From: Yamagishiella unicocca
Lineage: Eukaryota > Chlorophyta > Chlorophyceae > Chlamydomonadales > Volvocaceae
Reading direction: 5' to 3'
Assembly: GCA_003116995.1 (NCBI GenBank)
Contig: BDSL01000015.1
Coordinates: forward strand, 1 to 64,000
DNA length: 64,000 bases
The notes beneath the pieces are model-generated. The model was not told where the DNA came from and did no database searches. It worked only from the letters and a program-made list of their open reading frames with translations. Shown here piece after piece: positions 1 through 11,789 of this stretch (position 1 is its first letter; each line of letters begins with the position of its first letter). A program made the translations under genes and the position numbers.

Positions 1-3000
1 TTTTCCACTTACTTGAAACCCGCGTCGACAAAGGTCCAGCAGCGCATGTAGACATTATACCCTAGCGCGGGGCCCTCTAAGCCAATGCCATTCGTAAACA
101 GATCCTGCAGGAAGGCATCCGGGGCGTATTGGGTGTACGTGCGCTCAAAGGGCCCTGCCGCAGGAAAGACCGGCATATGCACAAAGCCGTCCGTGCACAT
201 AGCCCGTAAAGATGGCGTGGATTGGGGTGGGTGGGGAATGGTTCGTGGGTGGGTGGGTGGAATGGTTCGTGGGTGGGTGGGTGGGTAGATTGGTTCGTGG
301 GTGGTTTAAAGATACTCCGCGACTTCACGGCCGACAAACCAAGGCGGTGAAGATGGCGGTCCAGAAGAGACGGGAGGCGAGGAGACGAAGCGGAGGCGCT
401 GCTGAACCGCAAAGGTGATAAGGCAACGCAGTCGAGAAGAAAAGGTGGTATGAAAGCGACTAAAGTAGTAAACGAAAGGCGGCTGGGTGGATTGGTTCGT
501 GGGTGGGTGCGCACCTTCAGCCCGAACACCGCGTTTGCGCTGCAGTTCGCCCCAGCCGTCTCGTTGGCCGTACACAGAGTGCCCTTGGTCAAACGGTACA
601 CATCGTCTATGAGCGTAGGTGGTTTACCGAAGCTAGCTGACGGTGCCTGCAGAGCCATAAAGAAAATCGACGAGCCGATGGACGAAGCAGGATGTTGGGT
701 AGTTAGGGAGTTGAGGAGTTAGGAGCGCGTGGTGCTGCAACGTCGCTCTGCGCACTTCCAAGACGAGGCTGGCAGAGAGCATAGACAGCCGCTCGGACGC
801 TCCGGTGGTTCTTGCCCCTCCACGGCTCACCGGGGCCTGCTTCCCAAGCAACACATACGCCCGGGGGTCTTGCGCCGCCACCGCTGCACCCGCTGAAATC
901 CCACACCCGTTACAATGGCCTGCGCAGCGAGCCACGTGACCCCAGCCTACTCGCCCTGCTTGTCTGGCTAGTCGCGGCCGGCAAACGGAACTTGAGCAGC
1001 GGGGACGTCGTCGGCGGCTCGCTGGTCGGATTTATCGTACTGCTGTGCGCCCACACGTCACATTGCATGCCGGAGACGTAGCCTTGCGCAAGGGCGGGAC
1101 ATGGTGCACGAATGTCGGTTGGGGAAGGCGCAAAAGCCTTCGGGGGGATCAGGTCAGGCGTGCAAGTTATGACGTGACAGGCTTGTAGCCGAGGACGCCT
1201 ACGGCACCTACGCTGCAGGCGCCCCGGGGAACCCGCCGGAGAAGTTATCCCGCACGCCACCGAACCCCCGAACAAGTGCCAGCCCAGCCCAGCCTCTTAG
1301 CTTCCTAGTTGCCGGCCCATGATCACACACGCCACAACACAAGCATCATGCTTCAGAAGTGCACTGTTGGCTCCTTTCAACGGCACTCATTGGCGAGCGT
1401 ATGGCAGGAAAGGCTGGGGCCGCTCAACGACCCGAACGCCCAGCAGCGCCGAAGATTCGCCGTCCACCGCCCGCCGTTTGTTCCTAACGACTCAGCTACC
1501 CGCTTGACGCACCTGCAACGCCGCTGTCAGGCTTCCAAAAGATGTTGCTCAAGGTGTGGCTCGTGAGCGGCCCGGCCGTGTCCCCGGTGTCGCCTGCGCC
1601 GCAGGGCTGCCAGCGGAGCACCAGCAACGCGTTGTAGACGTCCGCCGCGGCAAAGCGGAGGACGAGGTCATTGACCGACGAGGTGTTGGAGAAGTTGACG
1701 CAGCCGGTGAGAAGAGTGGCATCCTTGTCGTATGAGGTCGGGTCGTACACATCCGCAACGCGAAGCGTGTTGACGTACAGAGCGCAGCGGTTGCACGTGA
1801 TCTGCAAGCACATGAGGGGGAACAAGAAGCAGAGGGTGGTGCACGCAGCGCGTTGGTTGGGGTTCCTTGCTGGCGGGAGGGAAGGCGGCGACAAGGAGCG
1901 GCAGGGCCTGAGTACGGTCCGAATTCAGTTTCAGATACCAGCTGCAATGTGATGAGGTTCAATACCGCCTGGACTGAATGGGTCGTTACCACCAGCACCC
2001 CAAGAAAGAGCTTCAGATATCAGCTGCAATGTGATGAGGTTCAATATCGCCTGGATTGAATGGGTCGTTACCACCAGCACCCCAAGAAAGAGCTTAATAG
2101 ACCACGTGCACCCTAGTGCCGTGCTATGACGTCATCGGATGCGTTCCAGCTGCTAGGACGGAGCGGCGAACCGAGCGCCGAGGAAGGCAAAGAGTAGCAG
2201 TGCTCTGTGACCGACCCACCGACCCGTACCTTGAACTGCATGGGGACTGACGGGGTGCGTAAGCGAGCGTGCACCATGCCCACCACGCCGGCGGTTTCGG
2301 AGGTGATGGCCAGTCTCGTCTGCATGCCACCTGTCGTGTTGAAGTTGAGGTCTTCGACGACGGCGCTATAGTTGTACGGCTGGTTTAGTTCGAGGTTGTT
2401 TTCCAAGATGCTCGATGAGTTAATGTTTTCGGAGTGCCGAGCCAGCACCTAATGAGGCGATTCCAAAGGCGGGGCCATCATAGCAGTGATCTGGTGCGGC
2501 AAGTGGGTTCTTTGAGGAGGGCTGGCGCCCCCGCGTACGTTCTATACGTGCGTCGTACAGTCGTCGTCAACAGCAGGATTTTGTGATGGCGTAGACGCTG
2601 CTGCCTTCCGCTGCGCATTGCGGCCAGCAGCGCGCAGAGCCATGTCGCTCAGACGCTGCAAAGCAGGCAATCGCGCACAGCGCAGCACCCCGCAAACGCA
2701 TATGACGGGAGCCGGGCCAGGCCGTGGCTGTCTGCCGCCAACAGGCGCCAAGGGTGGCATGCGGGAGGTGGTGATGACGTGGTGGTGACAACATGGTGGT
2801 GCCGGCACAAAAGAGCGGCGCCCCGCCTCAAAACCTTTCCCGACGAGATCATCTGCCCGTTTTAACTGCTTCCGACCACATTTCCTGGACGCGGTGCGAA
2901 AACTGCGTGGAGATTGGCTCTTTACGTTTCATCTCGCGCCCCTGCACCCACCTGGAGGGTGGATGAGAGGGCAATGCTGGGTGCAAAGTAATAGTCGCGC

Positions 3001-6000
3001 GGCTTGTTTGCCGTCGAGATGAAAAAGAGGGGGAGATGGGTCAGGCCCGGAGCATCGCCACCGTCAGGCTCAGACATGGTGATGTCGATGACGCCCACTG
3101 GGTTCCGATAGCGCAACTCAAAAGCGTACCAGCCTGCACAACAGGTGGCGGTGGGAGAGAGGATACTACTTATGCTCGTCATGAAACGCGGCCAAAATTT
3201 GGACCTACATTGGACCTGCGCTTTCGAGCGTCACAGAGCACGATGCACTCATCCATGTGCCGCATGGGGGAGAACGGGCCTGCCGTACAATCCCCAACTC
3301 GTTTTCGCAAGGGCCAGGCGCCTGCCGTGAATCGTGTGGCCACATCTACGTCCACACTCATTTGCGTTATTAAGCTGGTTGCATAGTTCCGAGAACCTGT
3401 CGCGCATCGCATGCTGCGGTACAACGCCGGGGTTTGCGCGCACTGTTGGTTGTTGTAACGGTTACAGTGGGTTCCAGACCAAGAGGTAGAACCATCGGTT
3501 GGTATTGTTGATCTGCGCTTGCAAGGTCGCGTGTACGACTTGTCGCTCAGTCGTACCGCGAGTCAAACGAATCAAAAGGATGGCAGACGCTAGCTGGTCT
3601 CGCGCAACAAGACGCGAGCGTGCACGCACCTCCAGTGGACCTGAGGCTGTAGACATCCGACAGGTTCGCCAGTTTCACCTGGCCCACAACGATAACCACA
3701 TCGCCTGCGCTGGCGCTGCCGTTAACCTGCGGGTGCGATTCAGGATCCAGACGGGGCCAAAAAGGGTTCGCAGCTGCGTGAAACATCTGCAGCCACTGGC
3801 ACTTGCGTACACCGCGCCCGTTGTTTTTGGATCCACAAGGCGCGCCCTGGGTTGTGGTTTGTTGCAACCCAACCCGGAGACTGACCCCACCTTAATCGAG
3901 TATAGACCAGCTTTCGAGAGATTCAGAGACGCAGTGATGACAACGGTAAAGTCACCTTCGCGCGGCTTGAAGCCCTCGAAGCGCGATTTGCCGCCGGTCT
4001 GCGTATGGAGACGGCGGGAATCACTCAGACCGGAGCGCCAACTTCAAGCCTTCTAGTCATTGGCGTGGCGGCACTACATGCCCACAGGTGTTGCAGCCCT
4101 CCGGAGAAGTGACGTGTCGCCCGAGTGCGCCCAAGAGTGTGCAAGAGCGTGATGTACGGATGGGAAATGTCAGACGGTTGGAATCTAGTGCTGCCGGGAG
4201 TATCAGGGTAAGAATTCAACTTGCGACCCTAACAATTGACACCCTTGGATCGTCGATAACTTTATAGGACGGCCATTGCTGCGACGCACCCGCGTGCTGA
4301 CATCAATTGGCTCCTTGGGCGTATCTAGAAGGACGTCTCCTGCATAGTACTTCTCCTCGAAGCCCTCAGCCCAAACAGACTGGGCTTGGATGTTAAAGCT
4401 GGACAGCGGCACCAGATCTGTACGGCAGGCGGAGGCAGGCGGGAGGCCGCTCTTTTCCTTTCGTGTGGAGGCTGGCAAACCCCAGAAATTGTAAACCGTA
4501 AACGACACTCTAGGAGCCGTAAGAAGCTTCCTTCTGCTATGTCATGCAAGCAGATTTTCGCCCCAAACGCTCCTTCCCCGCGTCACCGCACCTAAGAGGG
4601 TGCCGTTCAACAGTGCAAGCGCCTGCTGCACCGCATTCATGGCGTTGACCCTGCTGCTGGTCCTGACAGGCAGCCCTTCCAGTCGATCAGCCGACTCTAT
4701 CAGGATCTTGCGCGCCTCCATACCCTGCCGCACACATACGAGCAGTGCACGGGATCAAGCAAGGACTCCTCGGAGGCCCGGGTGGTCTTCGAAACGTTGG
4801 TCGCACTTGAAGTATGGGTTGCTGCGGAGCCCCAGGACCACATGGTCCACAGCCGGGCCATGGGGTTGGAACACGTGCCTGTTGCGGATTGGACCCTCTA
4901 CAGAGAAAGTACCTCGCGAGGAAAGGCACAACCACCAACCACCAATCAACGGAATGATCCCAGCCAATGCTCCTGCCCTTCCTCAGCATACCTTGCCTCC
5001 TGGCCAGCCCTTTGCCGTACCCCGCCACATTCAAACGACCACCCTTTCAGCCACCAACCGAAACACCTACATGGTAGAAGTTATTGTCCCTGCGCCCCAG
5101 GATGGACATCACCAATGCGGCGATCCCTGAGACCACTGGGGTCGCCATCGATGTCCCCGACTTGTTAGCGTAATACCCCTGGCCCCCGGTGGTGTTGAAC
5201 GGCACTGTACTGAGAATATGCCAGCCTGGGGCCGCGACGTCGACAGTCCGGGAGCCGTAGTTGGTGCCCACGTCAATGTTTGCGATCTTCTCGTTCAGCC
5301 GCTTGTCCTGTAAAGCCAGGGATGCCACAACATCAGGGTGAAGGGGGCCAGAATTGCTAGGGTAAGGAGATCCGCCAGCATAGCATGCGGTTACACATGT
5401 CCGCCGCGGCCTTGGAATGAAGGGCGTGGGGACCGTGGCCTAACGGCCGGTTACACGACATGGGTAGGATAGCTGGCGCGTTGTCGGGGGGTATGTGATG
5501 CGCCAGGGTACAAGCAAAGAGTTATTGAGGCGCATCAGGCTGTGGATGTGCCGCCTGCCACTACGTCCAAGCTGAGGCACGGGATGGCATCCTTTGGTCG
5601 GACTGTGGACTATAGTTAAAGAAGAACCGAAGAGGAGCAGGATAGGTTAACTGTGCGAGCAAAAGCAAGCCACTTCACAGCAGATCGAACGGTAGCTGCA
5701 GTGCGGCAAGAAGAGTTTTGGCAGCGCAGGGCGCAGCTACCGCAGCCTGAGGACGCCAAGGGCACAACGGCAAGGTGCTTGGCGAGCTGCGAGCAGCGCA
5801 TCAGGCCTGGCGGTGCGCCTTTGTAGTGCACCGTCACCAACGCCGCCCCCAAGACCACCACCACGTAAGCCCATCACTGTGCCGCTGTTGCGGCAGCGAG
5901 TAGCACACAGCAAGGTCGTTGGTCATCCTACCTGTTCGTCCGTTGCCATTACGCATATAACATTGTTTGGAAAGTCGCGGGCCATCGAGCAGGGATTGTA

Positions 6001-9000
6001 CGTTGAATTGACTGCGATTAGCCGATCAAGGTCCGTGTTTTCGTTTCCTGAGGATAGGAGCAAACACGGAGTACCGTAGAGAAGGGGGATGGAGCTCAAA
6101 AGACTTCAGACCTGCGGCGGATGCGAAACACCCGCCCAAAGACCAACCCATTGCGCGCGACCCTGGCGCTCCCTTGCCCAACTCCGCTCACGCAAACAAG
6201 AACACAATCCGGCGCTGCCCGTTGCCTGTCGCGACCAACTGCCGTCCGTTGCTTGTCGTGTCAGCGTCTATTTAATTCGTTCAAACGCCTTTCCGCAAAC
6301 AACTACTCAAGGCTCGGTTTTACCAGACATTACCAAGTTACCTTACCGGCTGCGGCCACGAGGAGAATGTTCTTCTCGGCAATTTTTTTAATCGCCATAC
6401 TGTAGGCTTCGGTTTCCTTCACGAAAACATCCTGCTCGTATTGATTGGGCTTCACGTTGGGCTGCTTCGGGCCAAAGCTGCAGCTAATAATATGGGCGCC
6501 CATGTTAATGGCGTAGTCAATCGCCGATAAGATGTGCGCCGTGTAAAACGTGTTGTCGTTGGGCGTCACCTGTCGCGCAGCAGCAGCAACAGGGTTCGCT
6601 ACACGGCGCCGCACAAATTGCGGGACAGAATGTCAGAACCCTTGTGGCGCCGAGCTAACTGCCCACAACATCGCGTGGGCGCCCAGGTACCGTACGATAC
6701 GCGGCAGTGAAGCTGTATGGCGAGGAGCCGAGCTGCGCACTGGTAACCGGCAGCGCCCGCCCACCTTCAAGCACATCACACGGACGTTCGGCGCCACGCC
6801 GGAAATGCCGATTCCGTTGTTGCGAACGGCGGCAATAATGCCCGCAACGTGAGAGCCGTGGCCAGCGGTGTCCTGGGGATTGGGTCTTGGACCGCAGCCC
6901 GCGACAGTCTTGTTCTTCTCGTCGTAGCTATTCACGCAGAACCCGGCGAAGTCGTATCCGTATACATCGTCCGTGAAGTCTAGTGTGGGGATTGGGGGTT
7001 AGGTGCGAGTTGGTTGGATGGCCAACAAACAACAGCAACATCAGGTGCGGCCTGCGGTTGCTCCCTCAACGCACTGTTAGGATCATCATCTATATCATTG
7101 AGTCCTCCTTGCTCCTTTTCGTTGATCCAAAGGCTGCCTATGAGGTCGGGATGCTGCAGCAGGCAGCAGCAGGCAGCAGCATGGCGAACGATTTAGACTT
7201 GCAGGAGGTGGCGTGGGTGCGGTGGTTGGGCTTCACCCGCGCCCAGGTGCAGTGTGCAAGAGGCAGGAACGATAACCGGGTCAGCTGCCTCCAGGGGCGG
7301 TAACCGCCCCAACTGTCTCCAGGAGCGGTAACCATCTCAACCGCCTACATGAACGGTAATTGCCGCAGCCGCCTCGACGTATACTCTCGCCGCAACCACA
7401 ATGCCGGCCGCAGTAAACGTTCTGTATACCGGAACATGTACGTGACGCAAGAGGCACGCTACGAGCACGCGGCGATGCGTTCGCATCGCCGTGCGTCGCA
7501 AAGATGATGCAGATCTACATCCGAGCATGGTTAACCACAAGCAGGTACGACATCGCTCGTCCCTTCTGTCCCCTTCACGTCCATGCTTTGGTTACCAATT
7601 TGTTGGTTGCGGGGCGTAAAGCCACCCAGCGATGCGAATGGCAGCCCAGAGCCGCTGCGGCATCCCGCACCCGGCGCACCTACCATTAGGTCACAACCGG
7701 TGTCGATAACCGCCACAACGACTTTCTCGCCTGCATTCGGGTAAGGGCACAAGGGATGCCCATATCAAACCGCACAATGGCACTGTTTGTACAGGAAACT
7801 AGAAATATGAATGCACTGTTGCCTTCTGGGGGGGGTCGCGAACATCCGAAGCACAGAAGGGAGCCGCAGCATCTATTATTGGACATCCCCTGCCGTCACG
7901 CACCCTGCGTATGGTCCCACGCCTGGGGCGCTTTTACGACTTTTACACCCCACTGCTCGTCTGCGAATGGGTCGACCTTCGCCTCAGTTGTGAGCTGGGA
8001 CAGCCGCCGCTCGCCGCTTTGCGGCACTGCAGCCCCTCCCAAAGCTGTTACGGGGATAGGTGCGGTGAGCTCCCAGGGGTCTCTCGCAGGCACCTGGTAC
8101 TGTCTGGAGTCGCGGAGCAGGATCCGCAGGTCTGCAGCCAGAGGCAAGAACCATTGGCACAGCAGCATGTTTGCATATGAGGGACGAAGGCAAGCGCATT
8201 CGCGGCTACAGGGACGGACTCATCCGGACATGGTGCGAACATGCGGTCCATGGCTAGGGCCACGACAGGGACAGGGTCACATTGCGGAAGGACAGGGGAC
8301 GTCGCGGCGCGATACAGGAATGAAGGGGAGGGTTCGAGGAAGACCCGTGGATGAAGGGGAGAGGGTCTATACCGATCTCGGGAGGCAGGGCCTCCGGCGA
8401 GAGAGGACGGGTAGCGTTCTGAGGTCACCAAGCGATGGCCAACGTGTGCACTCCCGGACCCAGCCATGAGCCCAGGTGCCCGAAGTCCGTCACCCCAGAT
8501 GAGCTCACCCAGCCCTACTCACCTGGCTCGCCTTCCAGAATAGACCGAACCTGGTCTAGGATGTTCGAATTTTTAAATGAGACCACGCTGATCCCGAACG
8601 TGAGTTTCAGCTCCTGGAGATATTCGTACAGTAGTGGTGGCACCTTCGACTTGACTGTTTTTTCGATCTCGTCGAAGCTGACAATAAGGCGATTCACTTG
8701 CTCAGGTTCGATGCTTCCCTGGATAGGGCAGTGCGGGGGGTCCGGTAAGTTATGGACGGTCTCAAAGCACCCTCGGGCAAGGGCGATTGCTTGCACCAGG
8801 GGGCAGGACATACGGTCGGGTCAGACATGACTGCCAAAGACTGCAAAGGCAACCGGATGAATCAGACGTTGTGCACATCGGCAATGAGCGTGGTGTGCAC
8901 GTCCACTTGCCGGAGAAGCGTGTCGATGCTGGGACTGCATATCGGACAAAGTGAGGGGTTTGGAAGGTGTCGGACATTGGTAGATAGTTGGGGGTGCACG

Positions 9001-9427
9001 TCAGAACAGTGACGCAAAGCCATCGCGCAGGTAGAGGGGTGGAATGTGCTCATGCCGCTACAGCGTTCGCACAATTGTGTGCACGTGAAGGTGGCGCCGC
9101 TGACCTCCGCGCTCGCCGTGGCACGGGTGCAGGCTGGTGCGTACCTGTTCGTCCCGCCCAGCGCCGCAGCCTTTGAGGACGCACACCGGTGGCACCACCA
9201 AGATGAGTACAATGCATATAATGATTGCCACCACAATGGAGTAGACTACATTCCGATGTTCCTTCCGCTGCAGAGGCAGGGCGGGAGTAAGGTTGACATT
9301 GCCCTTGCGTACAGGCGATCCACGTCCAGCGTACCCAATTGTCCCAGCCTTGTTTAGACGATGCTATAAAGCCGATCGATTTGGAATGCGTCAGGTTGTC
9401 ATTATCAGCCCTGGTTTCTCCTGGCAT
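1..9427 (-). CDS. Membrane-anchored subtilisin-like serine protease (S8 family), 3' part beyond the left edge
   Basis: Secreted or surface serine endoprotease. The first 13 exons fit one phase-consistent model: 9,335-9,427, 9,145-9,267, 8,523-8,718, 7,904-8,131, 7,684-7,730, 7,075-7,153, 6,765-6,979, 6,347-6,569, 5,932-6,047, 5,071-5,307, 4,592-4,724, 4,290-4,417 and 3,891-3,998. The ATG at 9,425-9,427 gives a 31-residue basic/polar head; exon 2 then encodes a hydrophobic anchor at residues 37-56, suggesting a type II membrane protein or uncleaved signal. Exon 3 looks like an inhibitory propeptide. The catalytic residues are Asp223 (VAVIDTG), His296 (GHGSHVAGI), Asn403 (AGN, oxyanion hole) and Ser493 (GTSMATP). 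Downstream coding blocks continue to 13-200, which ends in a GTAAGT donor, so the gene leaves the window. Resemblance to the algal sporangin/vegetative lytic enzyme group is inference. An extra small exon between 8,719 and 9,144 is possible, and exon limits left of 3,890 are not fixed. Confidence 0.85.
230..515 (+). repeat. G-rich minisatellite in a protease intron
   Basis: Units of the form GGTTCGTGGGTGGGTGGG repeat three times at about 239-303, and one more copy lies at 484-511. The runs of three G separated by single bases could form a G-quadruplex on the plus strand. They sit in the intron between the exons at 13-200 and about 510-655, next to dispersed repeat A (302-357). Confidence 0.7.
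302..357 (+). repeat. Dispersed repeat A, copy 1
   Basis: A stretch of about 55 bases built around CACGGCCGACAAACCAAGG followed by GTGAAGATGGCGG. Close relatives lie at about 23,132-23,190 (reverse orientation, in a dynein intron) and 48,653-48,712 (forward, in an MBOAT intron). All three are non-coding, so the similarity is not explained by a shared protein. Confidence 0.7.
1930..2095. repeat. 82-base tandem duplication in a protease intron
   Basis: Two adjacent copies begin TTCAGATA(C/T)CAGCTGC and end AAGAAAGAGCTT. The three differences I see are all C in the left copy and T in the right copy on the plus strand. The array lies between coding blocks at about 1,802 and 2,230. Confidence 0.85.
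4592..7940 (-). other. Catalytic domain of the subtilisin-like protease
   Basis: Seven exons spell an ordinary subtilase core without a break. Asp motif exon 7,684-7,730; the exon at 7,075-7,153 starts HPDL and is acidic at its end; His motif exon 6,765-6,979; helix and strand exon 6,347-6,569 ends NILLVAAAG; oxyanion Asn exon 5,932-6,047; Ser motif exon 5,071-5,307; exon 4,592-4,724 carries the closing helix (ARKILIESADRL). All four active-site residues are present, so the enzyme should be active. The intron at 5,308-5,931 is unusually long and contains a dispersed repeat at 5,448-5,505. Confidence 0.85.
5448..5505 (+). repeat. Dispersed repeat B (hairpin-type), copy 1
   Basis: Starts GGTTACACGACATGGG and continues GGATAGCTGGCGCG. 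CTGGCGC recurs as its complement GCGCCAG about 20 bases on, so the element can fold into a hairpin. Related copies are at 30,130-30,197, 48,617-48,647 and 49,962-50,019. This one is inside the protease intron 5,308-5,931. Confidence 0.65.
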
Positions 9428-11138
9428 TGTGACCTTTCCTATATTTTATCCTAAATATTGTCTGACGTTGCGAGCGTTATGCAAGAGGCGCGGCGACAGT
9501 GTAATTAAGGTTGGTGACCGACTATCTAGTTCCCTGCGTCTATAATCTAAAGGCGAGTTGTGAATTGTAAAGTTGTCGCCACAGTTAAAGTTATACGAAG
9601 AGTGTTGGTTCAAAGCAAGTAAAAATGATGGATGAACGAGCAGGCGGGCGATTATCCAGGGGGGAATGGCAATGTCGTAGAACGGAGGAGTCTAGTAGCT
9701 GGTGCCCGCACAAATGTTGCCTTTAGTACAAGCACAAGGAAGATACTCATAAAATGGCAACTGCGGCGCTAATACTGTCCCAACACTGTGGTCCCTGTCG
9801 AGTGGTTTGTTCATTCGCAAGGAAACGAAGTGCATACAGCACGTAGGCATAGGGCACGAGGGTCGTCCGTCACTTTCACCAGCTGGAGTGGGTAGAAATG
9901 AGGCAGATGGCGGTTAAACGGCGCCAAAACGTTCCGAAGTGCCGATTCATATTCTCGCAGATACATAAAACAAATGTACGGGCTGTTAAGTACTGAGTCA
10001 TGTAAATATCCTGAAGGCCTTGGCAAGCGCTGGTGCAGGGGTGGGCAGGGACACTCGCGTACAACGAGCTGCGAGTTGGGAGCTGAGCGATGCGGAGCAG
10101 AAGCATATATAGCATCTAACTAATGTTGCAGAGCGCGAAAGTTACAGGGGAGCAGCTACGGGCCTGGCTAGGCGCGACGTTTTTCGACTTACGTGAGTCA
10201 CCATGACATACCCAGTTAGGAACGATTAGGAATTCCCAGGGTTTAACCAATGACACCATCCAGGGGACGGCACCAACATTGCACAATACTCCGTCAATGT
10301 ACTCGAAGTGCGGGCGAAATGAGCTGACGGGCTGGCTGACTTATGTTCGAGGGGTACGTTGTACATGAGGTTACCTGGATGGCAGAAGTTGATGTAAACC
10401 CCCCAAACCGAGGGCGCCATTTGCCGGCATCGTGCCACCGATAGACGTGATGCACGTTTCCATCGGTACGGAGCCTGCAGATTCCGTGTAAGCCCGAACC
10501 CACAGACTCCCTTAACGCTGGTTAAGGAAGGTCACAGTAAAGATGTGCACGGACGGGTGGAACCGTCTGCTATCCAGTAAGCCGTGATGCTGCACCTTGA
10601 CTGCTCTTCAGCCCCCTTGACACCAGGCGCAGATTCGACTTCATGACCTCTAGTTTGGCAGCGCCGACCAGGGAGGTATAGCAGGTTGGCGGGGGATGAT
10701 GCGACATGCATCGCAGTTGGTAACACCATACCTACTCATAATAGTATACTCATACTGCGGAAACTCGCACCACGTGACCCCTTAGGGGGCGCGCGAGCGT
10801 CGGTGCATGGGGCCAGATGGGAGCTGCTTGCTGTTGCCGGTCGTCTAGATGGGAGTTCAGGAGGATGGAATGGCGGTGTCGTCTGGTACGTGGAGGAGGA
10901 GCTCCCGCATCGCCCGGGAACTTTCGGCACCGGTCGGATCCCATCCAGCTCGCAGCAATCTGGTTCACACCTTCGCTCGCCGCGGCCATACTGGCTCGTC
11001 ACGGTGGCTTTGCAGAGTGCCTGCGCTGAGTATCCTGTGGCTGTCCAGCTAGCCTGGTGGTCACCCACGCCCTTCGTTGCGAGGTATCAACTTCGCCAAT
11101 GATGGCCTCTCAGCGGCGGCTTCGGTCGTCGCTCTACC

Positions 11139-11789
11139 TGATCAGTCCTGCAGGGCTGTATCCTACTTTGTGGTCTTCTTTCAGCATTTCTCTGGACTCT
11201 GGTAGCTTTCGCCGACACAGCTTCGTCGGCTCTGGTGTCTCTCGCGCATGCCGCAGCCGGTGCCAGTACGCAGCCTACGCAAGTCCTGCAAAGCTACCTG
11301 GCGTTGCATACTGAAGTGGTTTCCGTATTGCAGGCGAAGGTTGCGCCACGGCTCAGTCATTCGGGCGTGTTGCCGGTCTGCCTTTTTCTAGAGACTGCTG
11401 TTGGTGTTGACCTCAACTGGTTGATGGTATTAAGTACCATTGTTTCTTCCCGTCTCGCTATGGGCATCGGCCTGTTTCGGGTGTGGGACGTTTTCGGGAT
11501 CTTGGGGGGGGAGTTATCCGATTGTGTTGCCGAGGCGTGCTGCTGTCTCTCCATTCGGGGGTCTGCTTGGGATGCATGGGCCATGTGCAGGGGAGCCATC
11601 AGCGCAACCTCCCCCTGTGTATTGGTGCTTGCTGTTTCCTCTGGGCTCTCGGTTGTGAGGCTCTGGGTGGTTTGTCTTTCGGAACCGTCGGTTTTCTCTG
11701 CTTTCCTTGTCTTTTTCAGTGTCAGGCGATGCGCCCGATGGCTCTACCTTTTCAGGTCTGGAGCCCACTGTAACGATTACAACCATTAG
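11139..11789 (+). other. Unrecognised open reading frame, possible transposon remnant
   Basis: A plus-strand frame stays open from about 11,142 to a stop at 11,787-11,789 (about 215 codons). It begins after a CTGCAG acceptor-like site with a very hydrophobic stretch (CILLCGLLSAFLW), followed by an Ala/Ser/Thr-rich segment. No catalytic motif or known family was recognised, and codon usage is less GC-biased than in the neighbouring genes. The frame ends inside dispersed repeat C, whose other copies are non-coding, so this may be the 3' end of an old mobile element and not a cellular gene. Confidence 0.25.
11722..11770 (+). repeat. Dispersed repeat C, copy 1
   Basis: Core CGATGGCTCTACC, a short variable spacer, then GGTCTGGAGCCCAC. 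Copies with the same order of blocks lie at 48,124-48,168 and 52,994-53,034. All three are on the plus strand in intergenic DNA. Confidence 0.65.

Larger units (their letters stand above)
13..4417 (-). other. C-terminal extracellular-type region of the protease, PA14-like modules
   Basis: Coding blocks after the catalytic domain have the rhythm of PA14 (anthrax protective-antigen-like, sugar-binding) beta-barrel modules. At about 4,290-4,417 there is WAEGFEEKYYAG, comparable with the opening strand of PA14 domains. At 3,891-3,998 an exon ends SLNLSKAGLYSIK. Blocks near 3,625-3,790 and 3,465-3,515 encode beta-rich sequence (DVVIVVGQ; NRWFYLLVWNP). At about 2,948-3,140 there is GWYAFELRYRNP. 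At about 2,230-2,440 an exon ends PMQFK and joins one at about 1,550-1,802 starting ITCNRCALYVN, matching the ligand-site strand of PA14. Further blocks lie near 975-1,090, 510-655 and 13-200. The PA14 assignment rests on pattern only. Potential N-glycosylation sites (NFSNTS, NNTN, NETAGANCS) suit an extracellular location. Confidence 0.5.
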
